A stretch of 64,000 nucleotides of DNA from MGML01 sp964463875 (GCA_964463875.1 CAYXEG010000001.1:23017-87016); one strand, 5' to 3'; counted from the stretch's first letter, positions 43,196 through 52,860 are shown. Numbers and translations: made by a program. Notes: generated from the sequence alone by a model not told the origin.

Positions 43196-44650
43196 GTGAA
43201 AAAGATACGATTTTACAGCACGAACAACAAATCGGAACAGGCGAGTTTCAAGCAGGCGCTGATGAACGGGCTGGCTTCCGATTACGGTCTCTACATGCTG
43301 CCGAAAGCGGACATTCCGAGGCTTGAACCGGAGACGATAGCCTCGATGAAAGGCCGTCCCTATGCCGAAATCGCCTTCCGGGTACTCAACCCGTTCCTCG
43401 GAGAAGAGATACCTGTCGAAGACCTGCGGCCGCTCCTTGAATCGGCCTACGATGAAAGCGTCATCCCGACGAAGGTGCAGCCCATCACCGGGAAAACTCA
43501 CATCATGTGGCTGACGAACGGCCCGACCTATTCCTTCAAGGATTATGCCGCCCGGCTCTACGGACGGGCTTTGAATTATTTCCTGAAGAAAGAACAAAAA
43601 AAGAGAGTGGTGGTCGTTGCCACGAGCGGCGATACCGGCGGGGCGGTCGCCGATGCTGTCCACGGCCTGGAGAGCGTCTCCTGTATCGTCTTCTTCCCGA
43701 AAGCCCGCGTTTCCGACCATCAGCGCCGGCAGATGACTACCCTGGGGAAGAATATCTACGCCGTCGAGGTCAACGGCGATTTCGATACCTGCCAGGCAAT
43801 CGTCAAACGCATCCTGGGCGATAAATCCTTCTCCCGTCATGTCTTCGATGACCCGGACCGCTTTACCTCAGCGAACTCGATAAGCGTTGGACGTCTTCTG
43901 CCGCAGGCGGTCTATCCCTTCTACGCCTACTCGCGGGTAGCCGATTACGATGAACCGATGATTCTGAGTATCCCCTCCGGTAATTTCGGGAACATGATGG
44001 GCTCGGTGATTGCCAAAGCGATGGGTCTGCCGATTTCGAAGATTCTCTGCGGCGTCAACGAGAATACCGAGTTTGCGGACTTCATGACCGACTGGAAATT
44101 TCAGGTTCGGAAAACGGTCTTTTCTCCCTCGGTAGCGATGAATGTCTCCAATCCGAGCAACTTTGCCCGGCTGATAGATTTCTACGGCGGCCATGTCTTT
44201 GATAAGCGCGACGCAAAAGGGCAGGTCGTCATGCCGGGCGTCATGGACAGAATGCCGGATATCGAAGCCATGAAGAACGACCTTTTCTCAATCAGCGTCT
44301 CGAACGAAGACCACTACCGCACCATGAAAGAGGTCTATGACCGGTACGGCGTGATTATCGAACCGCACGGGGCGGTTGGCTGGAAGACGCTCGATGTCTA
44401 CCTGAAAGGGAAGCATGACCAACTGGCGGTCGTCGATGAAACGGCCGATCCCGGCAAGTTCCCGGACGATATCATGAAAGCCATTGGAAAACTACCCGAG
44501 ATACCTGAGAACATTCACCGGCAGGAAAAGCTCGACGAACGGATTTACCAGGTTGAAGAAGAACCGGATATCGATTCGGTCGGCTCGATGGTCGTCAGCG
44601 ACCGGCAGTACGAGAGAGTCAGACAGATTCTTACCGGGATATTTACCTAA
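43196..44650 (+). CDS. thrC: Threonine synthase
   Basis: PLP enzyme (484 aa) converting O-phosphohomoserine to threonine. N-terminal YSTNNKSEQASFKQALMNGL, PLP lysine in TYSFKDYAARLYGRAL, the phosphate-binding ATSGDTGGAV and a SIPSGNFGNMMG segment identify the long (E. coli-type) form. GTG start; the RBS is weak. It is separated from the toxin gene by 61 bp and from the converging WYL regulator gene by 2 bp. Confidence 0.93.
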   Translation: MKKIRFYSTNNKSEQASFKQALMNGLASDYGLYMLPKADIPRLEPETIASMKGRPYAEIAFRVLNPFLGEEIPVEDLRPLLESAYDESVIPTKVQPITGKTHIMWLTNGPTYSFKDYAARLYGRALNYFLKKEQKKRVVVVATSGDTGGAVADAVHGLESVSCIVFFPKARVSDHQRRQMTTLGKNIYAVEVNGDFDTCQAIVKRILGDKSFSRHVFDDPDRFTSANSISVGRLLPQAVYPFYAYSRVADYDEPMILSIPSGNFGNMMGSVIAKAMGLPISKILCGVNENTEFADFMTDWKFQVRKTVFSPSVAMNVSNPSNFARLIDFYGGHVFDKRDAKGQVVMPGVMDRMPDIEAMKNDLFSISVSNEDHYRTMKEVYDRYGVIIEPHGAVGWKTLDVYLKGKHDQLAVVDETADPGKFPDDIMKAIGKLPEIPENIHRQEKLDERIYQVEEEPDIDSVGSMVVSDRQYERVRQILTGIFT

Positions 44651-44652
44651 AA

Positions 44653-45618
44653 TTATTCCCGATATAGTGAAATAGTCTGCCTGGCGAAATCGAGGACGCT
44701 GACGCGCAGGGAAATCGGTTCGAGTACCTCGATGCCTCTTCCGCAGGCGATTACAAACGTCCTGGCCGCTTCAAGGGTCTCGAACGGGAGTTCGACATGG
44801 AAATACCCCTGCGAGTCAGGCAGTGTCGATTGGATTTTCTCTCTTACCTGTTTGCCGAATCTCACCTTCAATATCGGAATGAATTCCGGCGCGACCCGAA
44901 CGAGGGCAATATAAGCAGAGAAGTGTTCTTCCTGGTGCCGGCTCCATTCCTGCCAGAATTCCGCCAGGTTGAAATCAACCGGGCGTTCGAAAAATTCCTC
45001 TGATAGAGAGACTTCCCGTAGCGAGGCCACCCGGCGGGCGCGAATCTTTCCCTGATGAGCGTAGACAATATACCAGTCGCCTGCCTTAGCGACGAGGCCG
45101 TATGGTTCGACCCGGAGACGGATATCCCCCGGGAACGGCAGGCTGTAGCTGATATCGATTTTCCTGTTCTCGAGCACACCTTGATAGATAGTCCGGAGAT
45201 ACGGCACCGGCTCTGCTTCCTGCTGCCACCAGGTGGAATCCAGCAGAATCCGGCGGTTCAGCTTCATTTCATCGATGAGGCTGTCCCGGTTCAGCGAGGC
45301 GGATAGTTTCAGCAGGGCGGTCCGGAGTTCTTTCCCGATACCCAGTTTCACCAGCGGTTCCGGGATATCGAGCGAAAGGAGCGCCCGCAGTTCGTTATTG
45401 GTCAGCCCGGTCAACCGGGTGCGGTAGTTATCGAGCAGGGCATAACCGCCGTCCGGCCCCGGTGCGCCGTACACGGGAATCCCGGCGGTCGTCAGAGCGT
45501 CGATATCCCGGTAGATAGTTCTTTCCGAAACCTCCAGTTCCTCAGCCAGTTTCCCGGCGGAAACCTTTCCCCGGGATTGCAGGAGAAGCAGCAACGATAT
45601 CAGTCGGTCGGCTCGCAT
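44653..45618 (-). CDS. WYL-domain transcriptional regulator (YafY type)
   Basis: Regulator of 321 aa. Residues 1-60 are a DeoR-like winged helix (SAGKLAEELEVSERTIYRDI), residues about 140-210 a WYL domain (GLVAKAGDWYIVYAHQGKIR with the WYI core) and the rest the WCX extension. AAGGAAGG before the ATG. Divergent from a GyrI-like gene across a perfect 12-bp inverted repeat, its likely operator. Related regulators sense small ligands or nucleic acid. Confidence 0.9.
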   Translation of the reverse strand: MRADRLISLLLLLQSRGKVSAGKLAEELEVSERTIYRDIDALTTAGIPVYGAPGPDGGYALLDNYRTRLTGLTNNELRALLSLDIPEPLVKLGIGKELRTALLKLSASLNRDSLIDEMKLNRRILLDSTWWQQEAEPVPYLRTIYQGVLENRKIDISYSLPFPGDIRLRVEPYGLVAKAGDWYIVYAHQGKIRARRVASLREVSLSEEFFERPVDFNLAEFWQEWSRHQEEHFSAYIALVRVAPEFIPILKVRFGKQVREKIQSTLPDSQGYFHVELPFETLEAARTFVIACGRGIEVLEPISLRVSVLDFARQTISLYRE

Positions 45619-45652
45619 TTTCCTTCCTTTCTTATTGTTTTAACAGTACCAT

Positions 45653-45681
45653 GAAATACTGACACAGGATGTCAGTATTTC
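45653..45681. promoter_or_regulatory. Operator candidate: perfect 12-bp inverted repeat
   Basis: gaaatactgaca and tgtcagtatttc separated by 5 nt, in the divergent region between the WYL regulator and the GyrI-like gene. A further half site, cagtat, follows at 45682. Position and symmetry fit autoregulation by the WYL protein. Confidence 0.78.
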
Positions 45682-45730
45682 AGTATACAGTAGAATCATC
45701 GGAAATAACATCGGCTGTCAGGAGGATACG

Positions 45731-46216
45731 ATGAGTACTGAAAAACAAATAGAGGTAATAATCAAAAAATTCGAACCGATGCGCGTCGCCAGCTTTTACG
45801 GATTCGGCAAGAGTCCCGAAAACATTGCCATGGAAAAACTGGTCGCCTGGGCGAAATCGAGAGGGTACCTCGATACCCCCGGCGAACACCGGATTTTCGG
45901 CTTCAATAATCCGAATCCCTCACCGGGTTCGGTGAACTATGGATATGAGTTCTGGATAACCGTTGGCGGGGATGTCGAACCGGAAGGCGATATCCGGATT
46001 CACCAGTTCAACGGCGGGCTGTATGCTGTCACCCGCTGCTACAATGTGGGGCCGGAAGGAAAAGGTATCACCGAAACCTGGATGAAGCTGTTCTCCTGGA
46101 TTCAGGGCAGCCGGTACAATATCGCCTCCCATCAGTCGCTCGAAGAACACATCGGCGCCTTTCCCCCAACAATAGAAACGATGGTACTGGATATCTGCAT
46201 GCCGGTTTCGGAATAA
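45731..46216 (+). CDS. GyrI-like / AraC effector-binding-domain protein
   Basis: Stand-alone small-molecule binding domain (161 aa) of the GyrI-like superfamily: EVIIKKFEPMRVASFYGFGKSPE at the start, a GYEFWITVGGDVEPEG segment and a final PTIETMVLDICMPVSE that closes the SHS2-type sheet. Such proteins bind hydrophobic ligands, and some hydrolyse cyclopropanoid compounds. AGGAGG before the ATG. Divergent partner of the WYL regulator, probably its target. Confidence 0.85.
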   Translation: MSTEKQIEVIIKKFEPMRVASFYGFGKSPENIAMEKLVAWAKSRGYLDTPGEHRIFGFNNPNPSPGSVNYGYEFWITVGGDVEPEGDIRIHQFNGGLYAVTRCYNVGPEGKGITETWMKLFSWIQGSRYNIASHQSLEEHIGAFPPTIETMVLDICMPVSE

Positions 46217-46225
46217 CCGTCTCCG

Positions 46226-47335
46226 TTACAGGAACGGAAACTTATACCCGGTCAGGTTCAGTTCTTTGACCAGTTGTCGGATATCTTTCTGTAACGGCTC
46301 GTTGACCGGAATGCCGGTTTTCTTTCTCTCCAGCCCGGCGAGGTACTCTTTCTCGCCGGCGGTGTAAATCCGGTCGTGCCCGGGAGCTTTTTTCGAGGCT
46401 CGCAATTCCCTCAGAATTTCTCCGGCAGTCTTTTTGAACTCAACCGGTTCGGTGAACTCGCTGATATTGATAGCGATAAAGAAATGCCCCAGGTGATACG
46501 GTTCGGGTTTGCCGACTTTCATGCCGATAAGCTGCTTCAGGTAGTTGCCTGACTGTAAAGCAGCGGAGAGAATTTCCACGAGCGTCGCATAGCCGTAGCC
46601 CTTATACCCGCCGAGTTCTTCGCCGATTCCCCCCAGCGGCGCCAGGGCAGCCGTGCCTTTGACAAGGTCGATGAGCACCTGTTTTGAATCCGTTTTCGGC
46701 TGCCCGTCCTCGCCGATAACCCAGCCTTCCGGCATGGTTTTTCCCAGCCGGTCATAGACTTCAATCTTGCCTCGCTGGGTAATCGAGGTGGCGCAGTCGA
46801 TGACGAAGGGGAAATCCTCATCGGTCGGCAGGCCGAAGGTCAGCGGATTGGTGCCGAGCATGTTTTCCACGCCGAAGGTAGGGGCAATGGAAGGCCGGGC
46901 GTTGGTACCGGTAATGCCAATCATATCTTCTTTGGCGGCCATCATGACATAGTAGCCGGCGATACCGTAATGGGTTGAGTTGCGGACAGCCACCATCCCC
47001 ATGCCGTGCCGCTTCGCTTTTTCGATTGCCAGGGTCATCGATTTCTTCGCGATAACCTGCCCCATGCCGTCGTGCCCGTCGACGACGGCCGTCGTCATAC
47101 CTTCCCGGACGATTTCGAAGTTCGTCACCGGGAACTGGATGCCGGCCTTGATTCGGTCGTAGTAAATCGGTTTCAGCCGTCCGATGCCGTGAGAATCGAT
47201 TCCCCGTTTATCCGCTTCAATCAGCACCTCAGCACAGATTTTCGCGTCGGCTTCGGGAACACCGACTCCTTTAAAGACATCCGCCATGAACCGTTCCATG
47301 ATATCGGCATCTATCCGGTAAACGTTGTCACTCAT
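46226..47335 (-). CDS. Ldh-family (malate/L-sulfolactate/ureidoglycolate-type) NAD(P)-dependent dehydrogenase
   Basis: Oxidoreductase of 369 aa belonging to the malate/L-lactate dehydrogenase family unrelated to classical LDH. Motifs: DKRGIDSHGIGRL near residue 50 (catalytic His), VRNSTHYGIAGYY, GTNPLTFGLPT and DCATSITQRGKIEVY. I use the ATG at 47335 (GAGGGG 7 nt before) and not the GTG at 47350. The hydroxy-acid substrate is not predictable. It converges on the GyrI-like gene with a 9-bp gap. Confidence 0.9.
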   Translation of the reverse strand: MSDNVYRIDADIMERFMADVFKGVGVPEADAKICAEVLIEADKRGIDSHGIGRLKPIYYDRIKAGIQFPVTNFEIVREGMTTAVVDGHDGMGQVIAKKSMTLAIEKAKRHGMGMVAVRNSTHYGIAGYYVMMAAKEDMIGITGTNARPSIAPTFGVENMLGTNPLTFGLPTDEDFPFVIDCATSITQRGKIEVYDRLGKTMPEGWVIGEDGQPKTDSKQVLIDLVKGTAALAPLGGIGEELGGYKGYGYATLVEILSAALQSGNYLKQLIGMKVGKPEPYHLGHFFIAINISEFTEPVEFKKTAGEILRELRASKKAPGHDRIYTAGEKEYLAGLERKKTGIPVNEPLQKDIRQLVKELNLTGYKFPFL

Positions 47336-47503
47336 TCTCTTACCCCTCACCGCTGTTTTTCTGTTTATACTGTATCATAGCCCAAAACGGCCGTGCGGGA
47401 AAACCAGCATTGTTCGGCATGGAGCTATCCGTCTCTTTTTGTGTTAGAATTTGAAAGAAGCAGGCGAAAAGGCTTTACCGAATACCTGAAAAGAAGCGAA
47501 CCA

Positions 47504-48661
47504 ATGAAAGATAACGTCGTCAGACTCAGTTACAATGATAAAGAAATTATTCTCATCGGCACCGCCCACGTTTCGCAGGAAAGCGCCGAACTGGTGAAGC
47601 GGGTTATCGAAGAAGAACGGCCGGACAGCGTTTGTGTCGAACTCGATGAAGGCCGGTATGAGAACCTGCGGAATCCGCAGTCGTGGGAAAATACGGATGT
47701 CGTACAGATTATCAAAACGAAGAGAACCGGTTTTTTACTGGCTAACCTGGTGCTGGGCTCGTTCCAGAAAAACATCGCCCGGCAACTGGGGACGAAGGTT
47801 GGGCAGGAAATGCTCCAGGGCATAGAAAGCGCCCGGGAAACCGGCGCCGGACTGGTGCTGGCCGATCGCCCCATCCAGACCACCTTTCTGCGCATCTGGC
47901 GGAAACTGGGCTTATGGGAAAAAACGAAGCTGTTCTTCAGCCTGCTGTTTTCATTCAGCGAGGACGTCGGGCTGACCAGCGACGATGTCAACGACCTTCT
48001 GAAAGATGAAACCCTGGAGTCCGTTATCACCGAAATGAGGAAAAAATTCCCGGTCATCGGCCGGATTTTGATAAGCGAGCGCGACCAGTACCTGGCTTCC
48101 CGTATCCGGGAAGCCCCCGGGAGAAAAGTGGTAGCGATTCTCGGAGGCGCTCACGTGCCGGGCGTGAAAGAAGAAATCTACAAAGAACAGGATATCGCTG
48201 CAATTACTGAAATTCCCCGGGGAAGTCCGGTTTTCAAGTTACTCGGCTGGGTTATTCCCGTGGCGGTTCTCGGGTTGTTCATCTACGGGTTTGCGGTTAA
48301 TGTCCAGACCGGGCTGGAGCAGCTTTCGGTCTGGTTTATCTGGAACAGCGCCCTGGCGGGCCTGTTTACGGCCCTGGTGCTGGGGCATCCCCTCAGTATT
48401 CTGACGGCGCTTGTGTCGGCACCGTTCACCTCGATGAACCCCTTCCTTGCCTGCGGCTGGCTGGCCGGCCTTGTCGAAGCTACCGTCAGGAAACCGACCG
48501 TGCATGATTTGCAGAACGTCTCCCGGGATTTCGGCAGCTTCAGGGGTTTTTTCAGGAACCGGTTCCTCAAGGCGCTTGCGGTCGTCATTGCTGCTAACAT
48601 CGGCAGCACCATCGGCACCTTCGTCGCCGGGACGAATATCATAAGAAATCTGTTCAGTTAA
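47504..48661 (+). CDS. TraB/GumN-family membrane protein
   Basis: Protein of 385 aa. The N-terminal half has the family motifs IILIGTAHVSQESAELV and VCVELDEGRYENL (GTAHVS is the erythromycin-esterase/TIKI-like catalytic region), plus LGGAHVPGV. The C-terminal 130 residues hold about four membrane segments. I start at the ATG at 47504, which matches the usual family N-terminus; an upstream in-frame ATG at 47393 would add an atypical 37-residue head. Possible peptidase or signalling role, unproven in bacteria. Confidence 0.87.
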   Translation: MKDNVVRLSYNDKEIILIGTAHVSQESAELVKRVIEEERPDSVCVELDEGRYENLRNPQSWENTDVVQIIKTKRTGFLLANLVLGSFQKNIARQLGTKVGQEMLQGIESARETGAGLVLADRPIQTTFLRIWRKLGLWEKTKLFFSLLFSFSEDVGLTSDDVNDLLKDETLESVITEMRKKFPVIGRILISERDQYLASRIREAPGRKVVAILGGAHVPGVKEEIYKEQDIAAITEIPRGSPVFKLLGWVIPVAVLGLFIYGFAVNVQTGLEQLSVWFIWNSALAGLFTALVLGHPLSILTALVSAPFTSMNPFLACGWLAGLVEATVRKPTVHDLQNVSRDFGSFRGFFRNRFLKALAVVIAANIGSTIGTFVAGTNIIRNLFS

Positions 48662-48685
48662 GGTACCCGGAACAGGCAAGACCGT

Positions 48686-50443
48686 CTAATCGCCGGTCAG
48701 CTTCGAGATTTCTCCGAGAACAGCTTTAATGTAAGTCCTGTCGATTTGTCCGGTCGGAGCTTTCGTTTCGAAAATTCTCTCGGGGATTCTCAGAGTATCG
48801 AGGGAAAATCCTTCCCGAACCTTGAACCGGTACTTGTCATGGTATATCTGTCGCCCGATTCTCGTCAGTTCCTCTTCCGTCAGGTCCATTCCCGCCAGCT
48901 TCAGGCTTCGGATGACAGTTGCCGGAACATACAGGCCGCGCGCGAAAAAACACACCACCATCGACGACAGAATCTGCCGCCACTGTTCTTCCTTGACGAG
49001 GGTTTCAGCCAGTTCTTTCGGCGACATTTCCCGTTTCATCAGGGTTTTCTGGTCGACACTGTACCCGCCGTTATCGAGATGGCTGTGGCGCATGCCGGCG
49101 AGGACCCCGATATGAGCTGCCGGGCCGGTATGGTAACCGGGCATTTCATTGCCGCCAAAGGAGAGGGCAAACTCTTCTCCGCCGTATTCGGAGGCGGCGA
49201 ATTCGACCCCCCGTGCCAGCCCCCGGTAAAAACGGTTCGGCTGCGTGTTTATCAGCTCGACGGCTTCGATATACGAGGTATAATCGCCCCAGGTGAACCG
49301 GATACCGAGCGTATCCGCCTCTTTGATAAAGCCTTTTTGCATGGCCTCGGTTGCCCAGGCCAGGACGACCCCCGCGCTCATCGCGTCCATGCCGAATTTT
49401 TCGACTTTTTCGAGCAGTTTAAGGAAACCCCGGGCTTCGGTGATACCGAGCATCGAACCGAGCGAGTAGATAGTTTCGTAGTCGTATGAAATCATCGAGG
49501 TCTTGTAGAAATAAGACTCATCGGCATAGGGTTCTCTCAGGGCGGCGATGTGAATGCAACTGACCGGGCAATGGGAGCAGGCAAGCCTCCTGCCGAGGAA
49601 ATTCTCGGCAAGGCTTTCCCCGGAAAGCTCTTCCGCACCCTCGAATTTCGTTTCCTGCAGGTTCCGGGTCGGCAGACCCCCCAGCAGATTGAGGGGAAGG
49701 ACGTTTTCGGCCGTGCCCAGGTCATGGTACTTCTGCATGACACTGGATTTCGTTATCGATTCGTAGAGTTCGTCGTACAATTTCCGGTATTCGCGCCTGT
49801 CAGGAACGGAAATCGAACGTTTCCCGGTGACGACGACCGCCTTGAGTTTCTTGCTGCCGAAGACCGCCCCGAGTCCCAGCCTGCCGAAATGACGGTAGGT
49901 TTCGGTGGTGACTCCGGCATATCTGACGAGACGTTCACCCGCGCCGCCGATGCGCATAATGGTCCGCAGCCCGCTGCCGGATTCGTTTTCCCGGATAATC
50001 CGCCCGACGGTGAAGCTGCTTTCCATACCCCAGATGGTTGAAGCGTTCCGGAATTCCACTCCTTTTCCGGTGATGGTAAGGTAAATCGGCAGTTCGCTGG
50101 CTCCCTTAATGACGATTGCTCCGTATCCGGCCATCCGGATAGAGATGGCGCTCCGCCCGCCGCAGTGGCTCTCTCCCAGATTGCCGGTGAGGGGTGATTT
50201 GAACATGGCAACGGTTTTCGAGGCAAGGGGAAGTACCCCCGTCAGAGGGCCGACCGCGAAAATAACCGGATTATCCGGCCCGAGCGAATCGGCGTTTTCC
50301 GGGCATTCCTCAGCAAGGAGAGCGGTGGCAACACCGGTGCCGCCGATATACCGGGTAAAGAGTTCCGGCCTTTTTTCCACCCGAAAACTCTTGTCCGTCA
50401 AGTTAACATAAAGAACACGGTCTAAACTGGCATCAGTCAGCAT
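48686..50443 (-). CDS. Aldehyde:ferredoxin oxidoreductase (tungsten AOR family)
   Basis: Tungstopterin enzyme (585 aa) oxidising aldehydes to acids with ferredoxin, or running in reverse on acids. The N-terminal AOR_N domain starts LYVNLTDKSFRVEK; VGPLTGVLPLASKT and GRSAISIRMAGYGAIVIKGAS line the cofactor. Cluster ligands are in ACSHCPVSC (near 285-295), with the fourth probably in MVVCFFARG. It overlaps the upstream ferredoxin gene by 11 bp; both are thus coupled. Substrate unknown; could be an aromatic aldehyde given the context. Confidence 0.92.
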   Translation of the reverse strand: MLTDASLDRVLYVNLTDKSFRVEKRPELFTRYIGGTGVATALLAEECPENADSLGPDNPVIFAVGPLTGVLPLASKTVAMFKSPLTGNLGESHCGGRSAISIRMAGYGAIVIKGASELPIYLTITGKGVEFRNASTIWGMESSFTVGRIIRENESGSGLRTIMRIGGAGERLVRYAGVTTETYRHFGRLGLGAVFGSKKLKAVVVTGKRSISVPDRREYRKLYDELYESITKSSVMQKYHDLGTAENVLPLNLLGGLPTRNLQETKFEGAEELSGESLAENFLGRRLACSHCPVSCIHIAALREPYADESYFYKTSMISYDYETIYSLGSMLGITEARGFLKLLEKVEKFGMDAMSAGVVLAWATEAMQKGFIKEADTLGIRFTWGDYTSYIEAVELINTQPNRFYRGLARGVEFAASEYGGEEFALSFGGNEMPGYHTGPAAHIGVLAGMRHSHLDNGGYSVDQKTLMKREMSPKELAETLVKEEQWRQILSSMVVCFFARGLYVPATVIRSLKLAGMDLTEEELTRIGRQIYHDKYRFKVREGFSLDTLRIPERIFETKAPTGQIDRTYIKAVLGEISKLTGD

Positions 50444-50849
50444 TTTCCACCCTCTCCTCTTTTTTCAGTTCGAGGACACCGTGAGGGCAGTAACTGGTAC
50501 AGTAACCGCAGTGAATGCAGATAGTAGGTTTGTTGGTCTCCTCGTAGCAGAAAACGGCGCCGATGATGCAGGCATCCCGGCAGTTGCCGCAGCCGATGCA
50601 CTTCGAGGGGTCGAGTTTAACGCCCCCGCCTTTCCGGAGAACAAGAGCTTCGGTAGGGCAGACTTTGGCGCAGGGAGGGTTGACGCAGGCCCGGCAGACG
50701 ATAACGGTGAACCCGCGTTCCATGCCACCGACCGACCGGACTTCGATACAGGTACCCGATAATCCGGCTTCACCCTGCCTCCTGGCACAGGCGAACATAC
50801 AGGACTGACAACCGACACACCGCTCGGCATCGGTAATCGATAATCTCAT
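50433..50849 (-). CDS. Four-cluster ferredoxin-like electron-transfer subunit of AOR
   Basis: Iron-sulfur protein of 138 aa with four cysteine motifs: CVGCQSCMFAC, CRACVNPPCAKVC, CIGCGNCRDAC and CIHCGYCTSYC, the arrangement of HycB/AorA-like subunits. It would carry electrons from the adjacent AOR to the ferredoxin pool or another acceptor. Upstream lies a 146-bp gap, then the end of the DUF2589-like operon. Confidence 0.92.
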   Translation of the reverse strand: MRLSITDAERCVGCQSCMFACARRQGEAGLSGTCIEVRSVGGMERGFTVIVCRACVNPPCAKVCPTEALVLRKGGGVKLDPSKCIGCGNCRDACIIGAVFCYEETNKPTICIHCGYCTSYCPHGVLELKKEERVENAD

Positions 50850-50995
50850 TGAGCAGCTCTTTCTTTACTATCGATACTGACGAGAATGGTACACCGAATT
50901 ATACCATGATTAACGTTCTGAATGAGGAATCGGGCGGTTAATAAGGGGCTGAGTTACGGTCAACCCCTTGAGAGGCATCGTCTGCTTTATTTCAT

Positions 50996-51682
50996 TCACC
51001 TATGAGGAACAACGCGAACGACAAGATGCCCGGCCGTGCTCCGGCCGGAAGTCGCAGCGGTTACCGGGACCATCGTCAGCCCTGTATCAGCCGGCTGCTT
51101 CAAGGCTACGGCAAACCGGAACTCGATTTCTCTGACCAGTAACCCGGGCAGAGAACCCGGAATGCCGGCTTGAAAATCGTTCAGCAGGGCGGTAATCTGT
51201 TCCGGCTGTAAAGGAATGTCCTTATCCGGTTGTTGTTCGGCGGCCATTTCCCTGATTTGGTTTTCCAGGGTGGCTATCTTTGCCTGAAGCCCGGTAATCT
51301 GATTCTCGGCTGCCAGCCGCAGTGCTTCGTTTGATGCCGCCAGGGTTTTCCCCTTTTCAATTTCCCTGTTCAGGTTCTCGATGGTCAGCAGCAGCCGTTC
51401 GTTTTCTTTTTTTACCGCGACGAGTGCCGCGTTCGATTTCTTGTTTTCATCGAGAGCATTTTGCAGGCGGGTATCGGGTTCGGCTGCTTTTTCCACGGCG
51501 GGCTTGGCAGCGATAAGGTTCTCTGGGATTTTTTTCAGCGCGGCAACCTGTTTCGATACCGAATCGGCTGTATCGGTCGATTTACCGTCTTTTGCCGTCC
51601 CTGTTCTCTTTATCGAAACCGGTTCGGGCTTGGTGGGCGTTTTTTTAACCGGTTGTATATCGTTTTTTTTCCGGCTGGTCAT
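50996..51682 (-). CDS. Hypothetical coiled-coil protein, last gene of the five-gene operon
   Basis: Protein of 228 aa with no family that I recognise. Residues 1-55 are Lys/Thr/Pro-rich and probably disordered; about 60-150 form a coiled coil (LLLTIENLNREIEKGKTLAA, ITGLQAKIATLENQIREMA). The C-terminal 70 residues (LNDFQAGIPGSLPGLLVREIEFRF) recall the beta segment of the upstream paralogues. The coiled coil suggests an oligomeric scaffold. Twelve bp separate it from the preceding gene. No signal peptide or membrane segment. Confidence 0.75.
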   Translation of the reverse strand: MTSRKKNDIQPVKKTPTKPEPVSIKRTGTAKDGKSTDTADSVSKQVAALKKIPENLIAAKPAVEKAAEPDTRLQNALDENKKSNAALVAVKKENERLLLTIENLNREIEKGKTLAASNEALRLAAENQITGLQAKIATLENQIREMAAEQQPDKDIPLQPEQITALLNDFQAGIPGSLPGLLVREIEFRFAVALKQPADTGLTMVPVTAATSGRSTAGHLVVRVVPHR

Positions 51683-51694
51683 ACCTGCTGTCCT

Positions 51695-52189
51695 TTAGTC
51701 GGGCAGTACGATTTCCTGAAGCACTTTACCGCTTTTATCTTCTACCGAGACGAGCCACCTGTTTTTTTCCGGAACGAAGGTCGGTTTCACCTGAAGGTCT
51801 CTCGCGTTTGCGGCCAGTTTCTGGATATCCTTGCGCTCAAGAACTTCCCGTATCAGGTCCGGGGTTGTTTTTTTAGACGGGGCGGCTTCCTTAACGGGTG
51901 CCCGGACAGGTTCGTCGAAGGTACTCACGTAACTTATCCGCAACGTCGACAGCAGCCCGGGGTCGATTGCCGCCGTCCTGATTTCCTCGGAGGAAACCGG
52001 CCTGACCGTCAATTTCCCTTTTGAAGTATCGACCGTTACCTTGATTTCCAGGTCGGCGTTATTCAGTACGATATTGGAATTGAGGTTCAGGCCGGACAAC
52101 AGCGAACTCTGGGCGTCGGTGAAGGATTGTCCGGCCATCTCGAGAAAACTCGTCATCTCGATGTTTTCCGAAGCCTTATTCTCAGTCAT
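51695..52189 (-). CDS. Hypothetical protein of the DUF2589-like operon
   Basis: Protein of 164 aa. An N-terminal helix FLEMAGQSFTDAQSSLLSGL echoes the IADAQ/AEAQ helix of the two larger paralogues, followed by a beta-rich part (VLNNADLEIKVTVDTSKGKL). The C-terminus has NRWLVSVEDKSGKVLQEIVLP. A basic middle segment (APSKKTTPDLIREVLERKD) may be a linker. Cytosolic by sequence. Function unknown; co-transcription with the neighbours is clear from spacing (35 bp and 12 bp). Confidence 0.75.
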   Translation of the reverse strand: MTENKASENIEMTSFLEMAGQSFTDAQSSLLSGLNLNSNIVLNNADLEIKVTVDTSKGKLTVRPVSSEEIRTAAIDPGLLSTLRISYVSTFDEPVRAPVKEAAPSKKTTPDLIREVLERKDIQKLAANARDLQVKPTFVPEKNRWLVSVEDKSGKVLQEIVLPD

Positions 52190-52224
52190 ACGGCATTTAG
52201 CTCCTGATTATTCATTTTGCAGGG

Positions 52225-52860
52225 TTACTCTTTCGTTTCGGTGGTTCGGGACGGCTCGATTCGTATCGGGGGCGGTACCGGGACAAGTGTTGCCGTCAAT
52301 TTCGAGGTTATCTTCAGGTCTTTATTCAGCTTTCGCTCCATCTGGATAGTACTGGTGTTGGCGAACAGTGTTTTTTTACCCTTTTCGGTGCTGCTTTCGT
52401 TCTCCACCACAGTCAGGTCGAGCGCCACTTCGACGGTTGCCTGGGAAAATTGATAGAAGGACGGCAACATGCCGAGTTCGAGCAGGCTGATACTTTGAGG
52501 AGGGCTGTTTTTATAGGTGATATTCCCTTTTTCATCGACTGTCTCGGTGATGTTCCGGACAACGTTCACTTTCGTCTCGGCGAGTTCGGTCATCATCTCG
52601 GCGGAGGCTTTATCGAGGCTCATCTGGGCGTCGGCGATGGATTCCCCAAGCATGCGGACGAGGTCGCCGAACGATGTCGAAGGTACTTTACTGACAATTG
52701 TTTCGGGCGATACGATAGGGTTCCGGAAAGCGCGGATATCTGCCGGTAGTTTTTTTGGATTAACCATCTGTCCTTCCTGCTCCTGACCTGCATCGGGTAT
52801 TCCCGGTACAGTATTTTTCGAGATGCGCTTTGAGGTGACAGGCGGTTTGCCCTCCGCCAT
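52225..52860 (-). CDS. DUF2589-like paralogue 2
   Basis: Protein of 211 aa. After a 60-residue polar N-terminal extension comes the helix GESIADAQMSLDKASAEMM (73-91) and the core ISLLELGMLPSFYQFSQATV (124-143), shared almost residue for residue with the product of 52901-53437. C-terminal VPVPPPIRIEPS is also shared. The architecture (helix with a DAQ motif, central strand pair, long beta hairpins) resembles DUF2589 as I recall it. GAGG sits 4 nt before the ATG. Function unknown. Confidence 0.72.
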   Translation of the reverse strand: MAEGKPPVTSKRISKNTVPGIPDAGQEQEGQMVNPKKLPADIRAFRNPIVSPETIVSKVPSTSFGDLVRMLGESIADAQMSLDKASAEMMTELAETKVNVVRNITETVDEKGNITYKNSPPQSISLLELGMLPSFYQFSQATVEVALDLTVVENESSTEKGKKTLFANTSTIQMERKLNKDLKITSKLTATLVPVPPPIRIEPSRTTETKE

